Origin: Marinospirillum alkaliphilum DSM 21637 | Lineage (GTDB): Bacteria > Pseudomonadota > Gammaproteobacteria > Pseudomonadales > Halomonadaceae | DNA: 64,000 bases | Reading direction: 5' to 3' | Assembly: GCF_900119735.1 (NCBI RefSeq) | Contig: NZ_FPJW01000004.1 | Coordinates: 62,001 to 126,000, forward strand | Shown: piece by piece, positions 25,972-35,313 of the stretch | How the letters are laid out: each line of letters starts with the position of its first letter | Numbering within the stretch: the first letter of the stretch is position 1 | The notes under the pieces: model-generated | Seen by the model: the letters and a program-made list of their open reading frames with translations, nothing else | What the model was told of the DNA's origin: nothing | Database searches by the model: none | Program-made: the position numbers and the translations under genes

Positions 25972-26733
25972 TTATTGCGAGGACAGGCGCGCCAACACTG
26001 CCTCAGCCCACACCGCAGTACCACCGGCCAAACCCTGATTGCCAAACAGGCGGTTGAACTCAAACAGGTAAGGCCAGTCGTCCACCATCGCTACATCAAA
26101 ACCACCGTGATCGATCTGTAACTGGTTTGCTATCCGGGCCACCAGATCCAGTGCTGCCTGTGGAACATCATCCCGGCTGGTGCTGCCGCCCTGGGAAACA
26201 TTGTTTAAAAAACCACCCTCGGGGGCAATGCGCCAGTAAGCATCCAGGCACCGACCACCCACCCAGACCACTCGCAGATCCCGGTTGATATCCAGCTTTT
26301 CCTGCACATACAACACATCATGGTTGGCGGCCCAGTCAAACAACTCTGCCTCCGTGTTTAACAGTGCCACCCCTTCTCCCCGCGCACTTTTTACCGCCTT
26401 GGCAACCAGCGGCAGGGAAAAGTTTTCCAGCACTGCCTGCAAGGCATAACGTGAGCTGCCGTGAATGGCTGTTTTTGGCAGATGCTCCGGACAAACCGCC
26501 ATGAATGCACGGGTCTGCTCCACCTTGTTGTGCCCCAGATAATAACTGGCCGGGCTGGGAAAAATACGCTTGTTCAGGCCATACAACAGGGTGTTGATCT
26601 GCCAGTACTCAGGAAACAGCAGCCAGTCTGCCGCGCGAATTTCATCGAGATGATCATACATCCGTTCCGGCTTGATATAACGGGCACGCGGAAGCCCCAG
26701 CGTACGCAGGGCATCAAAGGTAATCAGCTTCAC
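25972..26733 (-). CDS. RimK-like ATP-grasp protein of unknown substrate
   Basis: 253 residues. ATP-grasp features: VAKAVKSARGEGVALL (the nucleotide-binding loop with Lys), VLYVQEKLDINRDLRVVWVGG, and the metal-binding end YLFEFNRLFGNQG with the E-x-N pair. The N-terminal part includes YYLGHNKVEQT, as in RimK/GshB-like ligases. Substrate and product are unknown; RimK relatives add amino acids to proteins or cofactors. Stands alone between convergent dNTPase and the truC gene. Confidence 0.75.
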   Translation of the reverse strand: MKLITFDALRTLGLPRARYIKPERMYDHLDEIRAADWLLFPEYWQINTLLYGLNKRIFPSPASYYLGHNKVEQTRAFMAVCPEHLPKTAIHGSSRYALQAVLENFSLPLVAKAVKSARGEGVALLNTEAELFDWAANHDVLYVQEKLDINRDLRVVWVGGRCLDAYWRIAPEGGFLNNVSQGGSTSRDDVPQAALDLVARIANQLQIDHGGFDVAMVDDWPYLFEFNRLFGNQGLAGGTAVWAEAVLARLSSQ

Positions 26734-26842
26734 GCTCAGAACCTCACAGAAAAGGAGAGGGGGTTACTTGCTTTTGCCGGACGGCGATACAGGAAAGTGC
26801 GCGGATATTAAAGCCGCCATCAATAACTTGCCAATAGATTTT

Positions 26843-27592
26843 TCAGGTGGACTGAAGCCATTCCATAGGCAGGCTCTGCTGCCAGTTCCAGCGCCGGATC
26901 ACTTCGGCAAACCGGGGCTCCAGCGGTGCATTCAAGGTCAGTGGTTCACCGGAGTCCGGGTGCGGAAAAGTCATCTGCACACAGGCCAGCAACAGCCCAC
27001 GCCCAAACTCACTTTCAGCATAACGGTTGTGCGGGCCTTTGCCGTGTTTGATGTCACCCAGAATCGGGTGGTCCAACTGCTTCAGGTGGCGTCTGACCTG
27101 ATGTTTGCGCCCCTCATACGGGTGCACGGCCACCAGTGCATAACGGGTCTGGGGGTAACGGTCCACCTGCACCGGCAGCTCCACCCTGGCCAGGCAGGTA
27201 TAATCACTCACTGCGGATTGTACCGGCTGCTCACTGGTATCCCGTTTATCCGCAGGCTCCAGCCGCAAGGGATAATCAATGCTGCCTGCATCCTGCGGCC
27301 AGCCACGCACCACCGCCAGATAGGTTTTCTGCACCTGGCGAGTCATCATCAGTTGCCCCAGTGCTGAAGCCACTTCCGCTGAGCGGGCAAACACCAGCAA
27401 ACCCGAGGTGGGTTTATCCAGCCGGTGCACCGGGTAAACGTGTTCACCGCCATTCAGCTCACGCGCGTACTGCAAGGCAAACTCGGTTTCATGCCGATCA
27501 ATCGGACTGCGGTGCACCAGTAAGCCAGAGGGTTTGTGAACCACCAGCAGGTCGGCATCCCGGTACAGCAGTTGCAGTGGATTTTTGACCAT
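26843..27592 (-). CDS. truC: tRNA pseudouridine(65) synthase TruC-like
   Basis: 249 residues taken from the ATG at 27592, which places the start close to that of E. coli TruC; ATGs at 27625 and 27634 would add 11-14 residues. Catalytic block HRLDKPTSGLLV carries the nucleophilic aspartate. Sequence follows TruC (LLVVHKPSGLLVHRS, YPLRLEPADKRDT, GRKHQVRRHLKQLDHPILGD). It should modify U65 in some tRNAs. Divergent from a hotdog thioesterase gene. Confidence 0.85.
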   Translation of the reverse strand: MVKNPLQLLYRDADLLVVHKPSGLLVHRSPIDRHETEFALQYARELNGGEHVYPVHRLDKPTSGLLVFARSAEVASALGQLMMTRQVQKTYLAVVRGWPQDAGSIDYPLRLEPADKRDTSEQPVQSAVSDYTCLARVELPVQVDRYPQTRYALVAVHPYEGRKHQVRRHLKQLDHPILGDIKHGKGPHNRYAESEFGRGLLLACVQMTFPHPDSGEPLTLNAPLEPRFAEVIRRWNWQQSLPMEWLQST

Positions 27593-27695
27593 TAACAAAA
27601 CCGCCCGGTCACACTCAACCAGCATGGAAGGCATACAAGCTCTGGAAACTGCTGCATAATTTTTTTCACCAACAAGAACAAAGCGAGATAACCGG

Positions 27696-28115
27696 ATGAC
27701 CAGCTCACTGAAAATGACCCGCGAAGAAATGATCACCTTTCTGCAGCAGGAGTTTCCCCAGTATGTGGGCGAAGTCTGTGAAGTGGAAGATCAATACAGT
27801 CTGCTGCGCCTGCCAATCAATGACAGTCATCTGCGCCCCGGCGGTACCGTCTCCGGCCCAACACTGATGGCGCTGGCGGATGTTGCCCTGTATGTGGCCA
27901 TCCTGTCAAAAATTGGCCCGGTAGCACTGGCTGTCACCACCGATTTCACCATTCACTTCCTCAACAAACCCCGTGCTGATCGCGCCATCATGGCTAAAGC
28001 CAGCCTTTTAAAACTGGGAAAACGCCTGGTGATCGGAGAGGTGAACCTCTACAGCGAAGGCGAAGCGGAAAGCGTGGCTCATGTTGTTGCCACCTACTCC
28101 ATCCCTCCACGCTAA
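27696..28115 (+). CDS. PaaI-like hotdog thioesterase
   Basis: 139 residues with the hotdog core of the PaaI type: LRPGGTVSGPTLMALADVALYVA, then VTTDFTIHFLNKPR, with the aspartate of the LMALAD helix where PaaI enzymes place a catalytic acid. It should hydrolyse an acyl-CoA of unknown chain type. No operon partner on this strand within 110 nt. Confidence 0.8.
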   Translation: MTSSLKMTREEMITFLQQEFPQYVGEVCEVEDQYSLLRLPINDSHLRPGGTVSGPTLMALADVALYVAILSKIGPVALAVTTDFTIHFLNKPRADRAIMAKASLLKLGKRLVIGEVNLYSEGEAESVAHVVATYSIPPR

Positions 28116-28226
28116 ATGCAGGTCAGCCACTATCAGCCAAGCTGATTCCACTGGCCACCATCCGGTCAACCACCCTTCAGCAAGACTGAAAATCCGGTAG
28201 AATGTCACCCCTGACCGGAGGTGGAC

Positions 28227-28427
28227 ATGCAGATACGTTTAAACGGGCAACCCCATGCCCTGCCTGAGCAAGCCAGCATTGAAGATCTGCTGCAACAATT
28301 GCAGTTGACCGGCAAACGCCTGGCCGTAGAGGTCAACGAAAACATCATTCCCAAAAGTCGCCATGCCACAACCCTGTTGCAAGCAGAGGATCAGGTGGAA
28401 ATTGTCCACGCCATTGGCGGCGGCTGA
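28227..28427 (+). CDS. thiS: Sulfur carrier protein ThiS
   Basis: 66 residues with the ubiquitin-like fold and C-terminal IGGG, of which the terminal Gly-Gly becomes the thiocarboxylate that donates sulfur to the thiazole of thiamine. GGAGG at 28217-28221 sets the ATG at 28227 as start. First gene of thiS-thiG-trmB. No TPP riboswitch is seen in the 110-nt leader, only a possible -10 TAGAAT at 28198-28203. Confidence 0.95.
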   Translation: MQIRLNGQPHALPEQASIEDLLQQLQLTGKRLAVEVNENIIPKSRHATTLLQAEDQVEIVHAIGGG

Positions 28428-28448
28428 TACCCTGTAAATGCATAACGC

Positions 28449-28474
28449 TGTGTGACCCCATATTGTGTGACCCC
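28449..28474 (+). repeat. Direct repeat between thiS and thiG
   Basis: TGTGTGACCCC occurs at 28449-28459 and 28464-28474, a 15-bp period, inside the 64-nt gap between thiS and thiG. Function unknown; it could be a slippage duplication. Confidence 0.6.
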
Positions 28475-28491
28475 GAATAAAGAGACCCACG

Positions 28492-29280
28492 ATGAATACA
28501 AAAGACAGCTTCCGGATTGGCCAGCGGGAATTCACATCCCGCCTGTTGGTTGGCACTGGCAAATACAAGGATCTGAATGAAACCCGCGAGGCCATTGCAG
28601 CCTCCGGTGCCGAAATTGTCACGGTCGCCGTACGCCGCACCAATATTGGCCAGAACCCGGATGAACCCAACCTGCTGGATGTGATTTCACCGGATCGTTA
28701 CACCATCCTGCCCAATACGGCCGGTTGTTACACCGCCAAGGATGCCGTGCGCACCTGTATGCTGGCTCGTGAACTGCTGGATGGGCACAATCTGGTCAAG
28801 CTGGAAGTACTGGGTGACCAGAAAACCCTTTACCCCAACATGCGTGAAACCCTCACCGCCACGGAAACCCTGATCAAGGAAGGGTTTGAAGTGATGGTGT
28901 ATTGCAGTGATGACCCCATTGCTGCCAAGGAGCTGGAAGCCATGGGTTGTGTTGCCATCATGCCGCTGGGTTCTTTGATTGGCTCCGGGCTGGGCATCCT
29001 GAACCCACACAACATTCGCCTGATCATGGAAGATGCCAGGGTGCCGGTGTTGGTGGATGCCGGGGTGGGTACTGCCTCTGATGCCGCCATTGCCATGGAA
29101 ATGGGTTGTGAAGGCGTATTAATGAACACCGCCATTGCCCATGCCCGCAACCCGGTGCTGATGGCCAGCGCGATGAAAAAAGCCATCGAAGCCGGACGAG
29201 AAGCCTTCCTGGCCGGCCGTATGCCGAAAAAAGCCTATGCCAGCGCCAGCTCACCCCTGGAAGGACTGATCCATTCATGA
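28492..29280 (+). CDS. thiG: Thiazole synthase ThiG
   Basis: 262 residues. The TIM-barrel enzyme joins deoxyxylulose phosphate, dehydroglycine and the ThiS thiocarboxylate into the thiazole phosphate. Key blocks: [22 protein letters not shown] with the Schiff-base lysine, [13 protein letters not shown] and [15 protein letters not shown]. Overlaps trmB by four bases (ATGA), so the two are co-translated. Confidence 0.98.
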   Translation: MNTKDSFRIGQREFTSRLLVGTGKYKDLNETREAIAASGAEIVTVAVRRTNIGQNPDEPNLLDVISPDRYTILPNTAGCYTAKDAVRTCMLARELLDGHNLVKLEVLGDQKTLYPNMRETLTATETLIKEGFEVMVYCSDDPIAAKELEAMGCVAIMPLGSLIGSGLGILNPHNIRLIMEDARVPVLVDAGVGTASDAAIAMEMGCEGVLMNTAIAHARNPVLMASAMKKAIEAGREAFLAGRMPKKAYASASSPLEGLIHS

Positions 29281-30014
29281 GCCAGACGTCAGACAAGATG
29301 CCCAGCAATAAACATGACCGTGCTGATGATGCCATCCACGACAAGCGCATCCGCAGTTTTGTACTGCGCCAGGGCCGCATGACTGCAGCCCAACAACGGG
29401 GCATTGATGAATTCCTGCCAAAATATGGCCGCACGCTGGAAGAAGGCCCTTTTGATGCAGCCAGCGTATTTGGCCGCTCAGCACCGCTGGTGGTAGAAGT
29501 GGGGTTTGGCATGGGTGCCTCCCTGCTGGAGCAACTCCAGGCCATGCCGGATCACGACTTTGTTGGCATTGAAGTGCACCTGCCCGGTGTTGGCAAACTG
29601 CTGTGTGAAGCTGGCGATCGGGGTGTGGGTAACTTGCGGGTCTATCGCGCCGATGCCGTGGAAGTGCTGAACCAGTGTTTTGCCGATGAATCCATCGACC
29701 TGTTCCAGCTGTTTTTCCCTGATCCCTGGCCAAAAAAGAAACACCACAAACGCCGTATTGTGCAGCCCCCTTTTGTGGAAACCATCCGCAAAAAACTGAA
29801 AATCGGCGGCCGTTTTCACCTCGCCACCGACTGGGAAGCCTATGCTGAACACATGCGTGACGTAATGAATGCCGCACCGGGTTACCAGAACACCGCAGCA
29901 GCGGGAGAAGACTTTGTACCCCGCCCGGACAGCCGCCCGCTGACCAAGTTTGAACAACGCGGCGAACGCCTCGGGCATGGTGTCTGGGACTTGATTTACC
30001 AGCGTGTGAGTTAA
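29277..30014 (+). CDS. trmB: tRNA (guanine-N7-)-methyltransferase TrmB
   Basis: 245 residues. SAM-binding block [12 protein letters not shown], the family signature [20 protein letters not shown] with its PDPWxKxxHxKRR motif, and a C-terminal [17 protein letters not shown] match TrmB, which makes m7G46 in tRNA. Start overlaps the thiG stop. Same gene order as in Pseudomonas. Confidence 0.97.
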   Translation: MSQTSDKMPSNKHDRADDAIHDKRIRSFVLRQGRMTAAQQRGIDEFLPKYGRTLEEGPFDAASVFGRSAPLVVEVGFGMGASLLEQLQAMPDHDFVGIEVHLPGVGKLLCEAGDRGVGNLRVYRADAVEVLNQCFADESIDLFQLFFPDPWPKKKHHKRRIVQPPFVETIRKKLKIGGRFHLATDWEAYAEHMRDVMNAAPGYQNTAAAGEDFVPRPDSRPLTKFEQRGERLGHGVWDLIYQRVS

Positions 30015-30027
30015 GCCACCGGCCTGC

Positions 30028-30033
30028 TATAAT
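30028..30033 (+). promoter_or_regulatory. Likely -10 element of the ahcY transcript
   Basis: TATAAT, a perfect -10 hexamer, lies 33 bp before the SAH riboswitch. No good -35 is visible upstream. It lies just after the trmB stop. Confidence 0.5.
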
Positions 30034-30041
30034 TGATTTTC

Positions 30042-30062
30042 GGGCAGCCATACTGCCCCCTT
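30042..30062 (+). terminator. Hairpin after trmB, possibly a weak terminator
   Basis: GGGCAG (30042-30047) and CTGCCC (30053-30058) around a 5-nt loop, followed by a short CCTTTT. It lies after the TATAAT box at 30028, so it could end thiS-thiG-trmB transcripts or sit at the 5' end of the ahcY leader. Confidence 0.5.
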
Positions 30063-30065
30063 TTC

Positions 30066-30137
30066 CCTGAACTGAGGGGCGCTGCAGCAGCTTTTACTGT
30101 CAGGCTCAGTTCAGGAAACACTGTTCAACGGCGCCCG
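30066..30137 (+). ncRNA. SAH riboswitch upstream of ahcY
   Basis: CCTGAACTGAG (30066-30076) pairs perfectly with CTCAGTTCAGG (30105-30115) as stem P1. Between them stands the conserved GGGCGCTGCAGC start of the aptamer core, and GGCGCCC (from 30130) can pair back with GGGCGC as the pseudoknot. This matches the known S-adenosylhomocysteine riboswitch, which turns on ahcY when SAH builds up. Distance to the ahcY ATG is about 80 nt; no T-tract terminator is seen in it. Confidence 0.95.
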
Positions 30138-30216
30138 TTCAACTTGAAATGATGAGTTTTTCTGCCGCTCAACCGGCGGATTGCTGATCTTTATTGATTA
30201 GTTAAACGGAGTGTTT

Positions 30217-31608
30217 ATGACAGCTTTTAATGATTACAAGGTCGCCGATATCAAGCTGGCTGACTGGGGCCGCAAAGAACTGCGCATTGCCGAAAGTGAA
30301 ATGCCGGCACTGATGGCCATTCGTGCCAAATACCGTGCTCAGCAGCCATTAAAAGGCGCTCGTATTGCTGGTTGCATCCACATGACCATCCAGACTGGTG
30401 TTCTGATTGAAACCCTGGTGGATCTGGGTGCTGAAGTGCGCTGGTCATCCTGCAACATTTTCTCCACCCAGGATCACGCCGCTGCCGCCATTGCCGCTGC
30501 AGGCATTCCGGTGTTTGCCTGGAAGGGCGAAACCGAAGAAGAGTATCTCTGGTGCATCAAGCAGACCATTGAAGGCAAGGATGGCTGGGTGCCCAACATG
30601 GTGCTGGATGACGGCGGTGACCTGACCGAAATCCTGCATCACGAATACCCGGCACTGCTGGATGGCATCCACGGTGTTTCCGAGGAAACCACCACCGGCG
30701 TGCATCGCCTGATCGAAATGATGAAAAAGGGCAGCCTGAAAATCCCGGCCATCAACGTCAACGATGCGGTGACCAAATCCAAGAACGACAACAAGTACGG
30801 CTGCCGTCACAGCCTCAACGATGCCATCAAGCGTGCCACTGACCACCTGCTGTCCGGCAAGCAGGCACTGGTGATCGGTTATGGTGACGTGGGCAAGGGC
30901 TCTGCTGCCTCCCTGCGTCAGGAAGGCATGATTGTCAAAGTCACCGAGGTGGATCCGATCTGTGCCATGCAGGCCTGCATGGACGGTTATGAAGTGGTAT
31001 CCCCCTACCTGAATGGCCGCAACACCGGCAAGGACGACTGCATCGACAAACCCCTGCTGGGCAAAATTGATCTGGTGGTCACCACCACCGGTAACGTCAA
31101 TGTCTGTGATGCCCCGATGATGAAAGCCCTGAAAAAAGGTGCCGTGGTCTGCAACATCGGCCACTTCGACAATGAAATCGACACGGCTTACACCCGCAAC
31201 AACTGGGCCTGGCAGGAAATCAAACCTCAGGTGCACAAGGTATTCCGCGATGGCAAGCCCGGCCAGTTTGATGAAACCAGCGATGACTACCTGATCCTGC
31301 TGTCCGAAGGCCGTCTGGTGAATCTGGGTAATGCCACCGGCCATCCCAGCCGCATCATGGATGGCTCTTTTGCCAACCAGGTGCTGGCACAGATTCACCT
31401 GTATCAGGGTGGTTTTGCCAACCTGCCCGCCGACCAGAAGCCCGGCAAGGTAACTGTTGAAGTGCTGCCCAAACAACTGGATGAAGAAGTGGCGCGTTAC
31501 ATGGTGCAGGGTTTTGGTGGAGTCATTACTCAGCTGACCCCCAAACAGGCCGAGTACCTGGGTGTTCCGCAGGAAGGTCCGTTTAAACCGGAAACCTACC
31601 GCTACTAA
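30217..31608 (+). CDS. ahcY: Adenosylhomocysteinase (SAH hydrolase)
   Basis: 463 residues from the ATG at 30217 (ACGGA seven bases upstream; the in-frame GTG at 30211 is less likely). NAD-dependent cleavage of S-adenosylhomocysteine to adenosine and homocysteine. Key blocks: [43 protein letters not shown]-binding [13 protein letters not shown] and the C-terminal KPETYRY. Controlled by the SAH riboswitch. In Pseudomonas metF lies close by; here metF is 12 kb away. Confidence 0.98.
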   Translation: MTAFNDYKVADIKLADWGRKELRIAESEMPALMAIRAKYRAQQPLKGARIAGCIHMTIQTGVLIETLVDLGAEVRWSSCNIFSTQDHAAAAIAAAGIPVFAWKGETEEEYLWCIKQTIEGKDGWVPNMVLDDGGDLTEILHHEYPALLDGIHGVSEETTTGVHRLIEMMKKGSLKIPAINVNDAVTKSKNDNKYGCRHSLNDAIKRATDHLLSGKQALVIGYGDVGKGSAASLRQEGMIVKVTEVDPICAMQACMDGYEVVSPYLNGRNTGKDDCIDKPLLGKIDLVVTTTGNVNVCDAPMMKALKKGAVVCNIGHFDNEIDTAYTRNNWAWQEIKPQVHKVFRDGKPGQFDETSDDYLILLSEGRLVNLGNATGHPSRIMDGSFANQVLAQIHLYQGGFANLPADQKPGKVTVEVLPKQLDEEVARYMVQGFGGVITQLTPKQAEYLGVPQEGPFKPETYRY

Positions 31609-31627
31609 GAAACAGGGGCGCTCCAGC

Positions 31628-32749
31628 ATGCTGCCGGTGTTACGTCATCTGATCAATCGGATTACGGAAGACCGGCTGCTGCTGGTGTTACTGCTCAGCC
31701 TGCCACCACTGCTCTGGTGGTCACCAGTTGCAGCAGCCGAGCTGCCGCAACTGGTGGAATGGCAAACCCTGGCAGCCCTCACCGGGCTGCTGCTGTTAAG
31801 TCGCGGACTGGAACTGAGCGGCCTGTTATCCCGCCTGGGTGTAATACTGCTGACCCAGCTATCCACTGAACGCAAGCTGGCTGCCATGCTGGTGTTATTT
31901 GCTGCCACCCTGTCGGCACTGATCACCAATGATGTAGCACTTTTTATTGTGATCCCGCTGATGCTGTCCCTGCATCAGATCAGCCCCCTGCCACTGGCGC
32001 GCCTGACCATTTTTATGGCGCTGGCCGTCAATGCAGGCTCCAGTATCAGCCCGATCGGCAATCCACAAAACCTGTTCATCTGGCAGGCTTCCGGCGTGAG
32101 CTTTCTGGCCTTCCTGCAGATGATGTGGCCACTGGCTCTTGGCCTGTTACTGCTGTTGCTGCTGGCTGTGATCCCGGCTTTTTCCAGCCGAACCCTGCAA
32201 GCAGACACCTCACCCCGCCTGCCCACCCTGCATGGGCCGCTGCTGTGGACATCACTACTGTTGTTTGTGCCATTTCTGCTGCTGGCGGATGCGGGTTATG
32301 CGCCCTTGGCGGCACTACTGGTATTGCTGGTGTACCTGCTGCTGCATCCCCGCTTGCTGCTGGGCATTGACTGGCTGTTGCTGGTGATTTTCCTGCTGAT
32401 GTTCATCAATCTGGGACTATTGGCTCGCCTGCCGCTGTTCACTGAGCTGGGGCAACAACTGGATCACTGGCCGGGTGGTGTTTACGGGGCTGGCGTACTG
32501 TTGTCACAAGTTTTGTCCAATGTTCCGGCCACCTTGTTTCTGGCGCATTTCACCGAAGACTGGCAGGCGCTGGCCTGGGGTGTCAGTGTCGGTGGATTTG
32601 GTCTGGCTCTGGGATCCTTGGCCAACCTGATTGCCCTGCGGTTGGTGCGCCTGCCGGGGCTACTGCTGCAGTTCCACTACTGGTCGATCCCGGCGCTGCT
32701 GATCAGCAGCCTGCTCGGTGGCGGGCTGCTGATCTGGCTTAATCCCTGA
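31628..32749 (+). CDS. Ion transporter-like membrane protein (SLC13/ArsB/NhaD superfamily)
   Basis: 373 residues from the ATG at 31628, with about 10-11 membrane segments. The pattern FAATLSALITNDVALFIVIPL, then AVNAGSSISPIGNPQNLFIW, and the second repeat VLLSQVLSNVPATLF, are the two inverted halves of the ion-transporter superfamily (YbiR-like members). The conserved NDV and GNPQN motifs suggest the sodium or anion site. Substrate unknown. It begins 19 nt after ahcY, so it may be in the same transcript and rise with SAH by readthrough (inference). Confidence 0.75.
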   Translation: MLPVLRHLINRITEDRLLLVLLLSLPPLLWWSPVAAAELPQLVEWQTLAALTGLLLLSRGLELSGLLSRLGVILLTQLSTERKLAAMLVLFAATLSALITNDVALFIVIPLMLSLHQISPLPLARLTIFMALAVNAGSSISPIGNPQNLFIWQASGVSFLAFLQMMWPLALGLLLLLLLAVIPAFSSRTLQADTSPRLPTLHGPLLWTSLLLFVPFLLLADAGYAPLAALLVLLVYLLLHPRLLLGIDWLLLVIFLLMFINLGLLARLPLFTELGQQLDHWPGGVYGAGVLLSQVLSNVPATLFLAHFTEDWQALAWGVSVGGFGLALGSLANLIALRLVRLPGLLLQFHYWSIPALLISSLLGGGLLIWLNP

Positions 32750-32758
32750 TCCCTTGCC

Positions 32759-35140
32759 TCATGCTGCTGCAAGATAAGGCGTAATATCGGCCACATCCAT
32801 CTGCTCGGGTGCCAGAAAGCGTTCCGCATAGGTCTGATACACCCCACTGGTCAGGAACAGGTCGAACAACTCCGGGTCCAGGTGCCCATCGTTGCGCATG
32901 AACGCCATGATTTTCAGGGACTCACTGAGGGGTTTGGCCTTTTTGTAAGGGCGATCACTGGCTGTCAGGGCTTCAAACACATCCGCTATCGCCATGATGC
33001 GTGCTGGAATGGATAGCTGCTCCTTCACCAACTGACGCGGATAACCTGTGCCGATCAGGGTTTCATGGTGACTACCGGCATACTCAGGCACCCGTTTCAG
33101 ATTATCAGTGAAAGGAATACGCTCCAGCATCTTGATGGTGGCGATCATGTGCCCCTTGATAATGAAGCGATCCTCTTCCGTCAAGGTGCCACGGCGCACA
33201 CTCAGATTGTATAACTCGCCCAGATTGCGCTCGTATTCCGGTACCTGCATCTTGAAACCCAGCCGCTGATACTCCTTCAGATCAATGGCGCGGCCTCGGG
33301 GAATACGGTGTTCCTGCCGATCCGCCAATAAGGGCTCCGTTACAGGCAAAACACCTGGCTCACCCTGCAAGCGCAGGATTTCATCCTGCCCCAACCCCAG
33401 ACGATCATCAAAATGCCGCTGCCATTGCCAACCCGCAATGGTCTGCAAACGCACCAGGTCTTCATCGGCCATGAACTCACCACCCTGATTGCAACGGGCC
33501 ACAAAAGCAAAAGCCTCCTGCAGCGCCTGATGATGCTGCTGCAAGGTGGTCGCCAGCTGTGCTTCATGCTGTGGTTTTTGCAGTAATTGCTGGTAATAAG
33601 TCAGGGTGGCATCGCGGTGCAGTACCTCAAAACGCATACGAATTTCGTGGATGCGGTTGTAGATGGTTTCCAGCTTGGTGGCCTTGTCTACCACATGCTC
33701 CGGCGTGATGATCTTGCCGCAATCATGCAACCAGGCCGCCACCCGGAACTCCCGCCACTCATCATCATTGTGGAAACGGAAATCGGCCAGTGTGCCCTGC
33801 TGACACTGATCAGCTGCTTCTGCCAGCAACAGCGCCACCTCGGGTACCCGCTCACAGTGGCCACCGGTATAATGGGATTTGTCATCTATGGCTTCGGCCA
33901 GAATACGAATGAAAGAATCAATCAGGTTTTTCTGATCTTCCTGGTACTGGCGAATGGCCCCCGCCATGTTGACCATCGAGCGGGACAGTTGATGAAACTC
34001 GTGGATACGCGTTTCCAGTGGTTCAACCCGGTCATACTCCTGACGGGCAATGGCGTGAGTCATGGCATCCAGCTTTTGTACTGGCCGAATCACATAGCGC
34101 CTCAGCATGGCCTGCAGCGGCACATAGGTCAGCAGAATCACCAGAATCGAAATCAGTACATTCCTGAGCAATTGCTGGCGGATGTCACCAATCACCTCTG
34201 CCTTGTCGAACAAGGCGATCAGATACCAGCGTCGCCCGGCTTCCCCCGGTAGCTCCGAGATAAAAAAGATTTGGGTACGACCAGCTTCATCCATCAGCTC
34301 CCCCCTCGACACCCCAAACCGCTGTTGCTGATGCAACTGCTGCAGCAGGGGTGATCCGGCCTGCGCAACATTCAGCAGGAGTCCGTCCTGCCAGTCCAGT
34401 GGCAGAGTCGTGGCAATCACCTCATCACCGGCACCCAACATCACCAACTGACCACCCAGCTGTGCGGCTTTCTCCTGCAGCAGGCGCTGCATGCCCTGCA
34501 GGGAAAAATCCACGGCTGCCACCTTGGTTTTCTGCCCGTCCGCTGCAAACTGCCCCAGCGCCAGCGTAATGCCCGGCGCCCCAGTGGAAGCAAACAAGTA
34601 AGGATCAGACCAGTAAGCGGGACTCTGGGCAGTCACGGCCTGATACCAGCTGCGGGGGCGTGGATCATAGTCTGCCGCCAGCGACTCCACACGCAAGGTC
34701 TGAAAAGACGGGTCCTTGTAAGTCCAGACATCCTGCGGATTCGGCACGCTGCGGTTGATGGTGCGTAAAGCCAGCTCGGGTTCACGCCTTACCTGGATAA
34801 AACTGCCTTGCTGATCAGCCATAAACAGGCTGGCAATGCTGGCATCACTCCCCAGTTGCTGCCACATCACGCGCTGCAACAGGGTTTCAGAATCACTGAT
34901 ATCCGCTTCCTGATCCAGCGCCTGGAGCACCTGCAGCTGGCGTTGAGCACCATAGAGTGAGCTTCGCAAGCTTTCCGCAACATGCCGGGTGGTTTCTGTA
35001 TTGTTCTGCTGTAGCAGCTCATAAGCCTGGTTCAGGCTGCGTGCATAGAAGTTACTGATCAGAAAGATCGACAAGATCAGTGTCAAGCAACCAAACAGGG
35101 CCAGGATACTGACCATGAAGGTGTAACGTTGTCCTTTCAT
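32759..35140 (-). CDS. Cache-sensor HD-GYP phosphodiesterase
   Basis: 793 residues with GGAGG six bases before the ATG. An N-terminal membrane helix (about 8-30), a large periplasmic Cache-type sensor (about 40-300), a second helix (LISILVILLTYVPLQ), a HAMP-like region, then an HD-GYP domain split by an insertion. The first half has TGGHCERVPEVA and AAWLHDCGKI (HD pair). About 130 residues later follow EEDRFIIKGHM, SHHETLIGTGYP and IMAIADVFEALTASDRPYKK. The GYP motif and metal ligands are present, so cyclic di-GMP hydrolysis is likely. Divergent from a P-type ATPase; the shared region has a nested inverted repeat. Confidence 0.9.
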   Translation of the reverse strand: MKGQRYTFMVSILALFGCLTLILSIFLISNFYARSLNQAYELLQQNNTETTRHVAESLRSSLYGAQRQLQVLQALDQEADISDSETLLQRVMWQQLGSDASIASLFMADQQGSFIQVRREPELALRTINRSVPNPQDVWTYKDPSFQTLRVESLAADYDPRPRSWYQAVTAQSPAYWSDPYLFASTGAPGITLALGQFAADGQKTKVAAVDFSLQGMQRLLQEKAAQLGGQLVMLGAGDEVIATTLPLDWQDGLLLNVAQAGSPLLQQLHQQQRFGVSRGELMDEAGRTQIFFISELPGEAGRRWYLIALFDKAEVIGDIRQQLLRNVLISILVILLTYVPLQAMLRRYVIRPVQKLDAMTHAIARQEYDRVEPLETRIHEFHQLSRSMVNMAGAIRQYQEDQKNLIDSFIRILAEAIDDKSHYTGGHCERVPEVALLLAEAADQCQQGTLADFRFHNDDEWREFRVAAWLHDCGKIITPEHVVDKATKLETIYNRIHEIRMRFEVLHRDATLTYYQQLLQKPQHEAQLATTLQQHHQALQEAFAFVARCNQGGEFMADEDLVRLQTIAGWQWQRHFDDRLGLGQDEILRLQGEPGVLPVTEPLLADRQEHRIPRGRAIDLKEYQRLGFKMQVPEYERNLGELYNLSVRRGTLTEEDRFIIKGHMIATIKMLERIPFTDNLKRVPEYAGSHHETLIGTGYPRQLVKEQLSIPARIMAIADVFEALTASDRPYKKAKPLSESLKIMAFMRNDGHLDPELFDLFLTSGVYQTYAERFLAPEQMDVADITPYLAAA

Positions 35141-35179
35141 GATGACCTCCAGTCAATATGAACTGCTACTGGCTCAGTA

Positions 35180-35220
35180 TGCAGGATAACATTTACACAA
35201 TGTTACTTTTTTATCCTGCA
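35180..35220. promoter_or_regulatory. Nested inverted repeat between the HD-GYP and P-type ATPase genes
   Basis: TGCAGGATAA (35180-35189) and TTATCCTGCA (35211-35220) form a perfect 10-bp outer repeat. Inside, AACATT (35188-35193) and AATGTT (35199-35204) form a 6-bp inner repeat around TACAC. It is 94 bp before the ATPase start and 40 bp before the HD-GYP start. It could be an operator for both genes or a stable hairpin in the ATPase leader. Confidence 0.6.
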
Positions 35221-35313
35221 CCAAATGACTTCTGTCATCCATCCCGCCGGTTTTGCTTTTATGTAATCCCCCCTATTGGTAGTATCTTTGTGCGGCTGCT
35301 AAGGAGGAATCCC

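Noticed and set aside
28116-28226. TPP riboswitch before thiS
   Set aside because: None of the conserved TPP blocks (CTGAGA, ACCTGATCTGG) are present in the leader.
30445-31629. 394-residue minus-strand frame opposite ahcY
   Set aside because: Antisense shadow of a highly conserved enzyme; no start signal.
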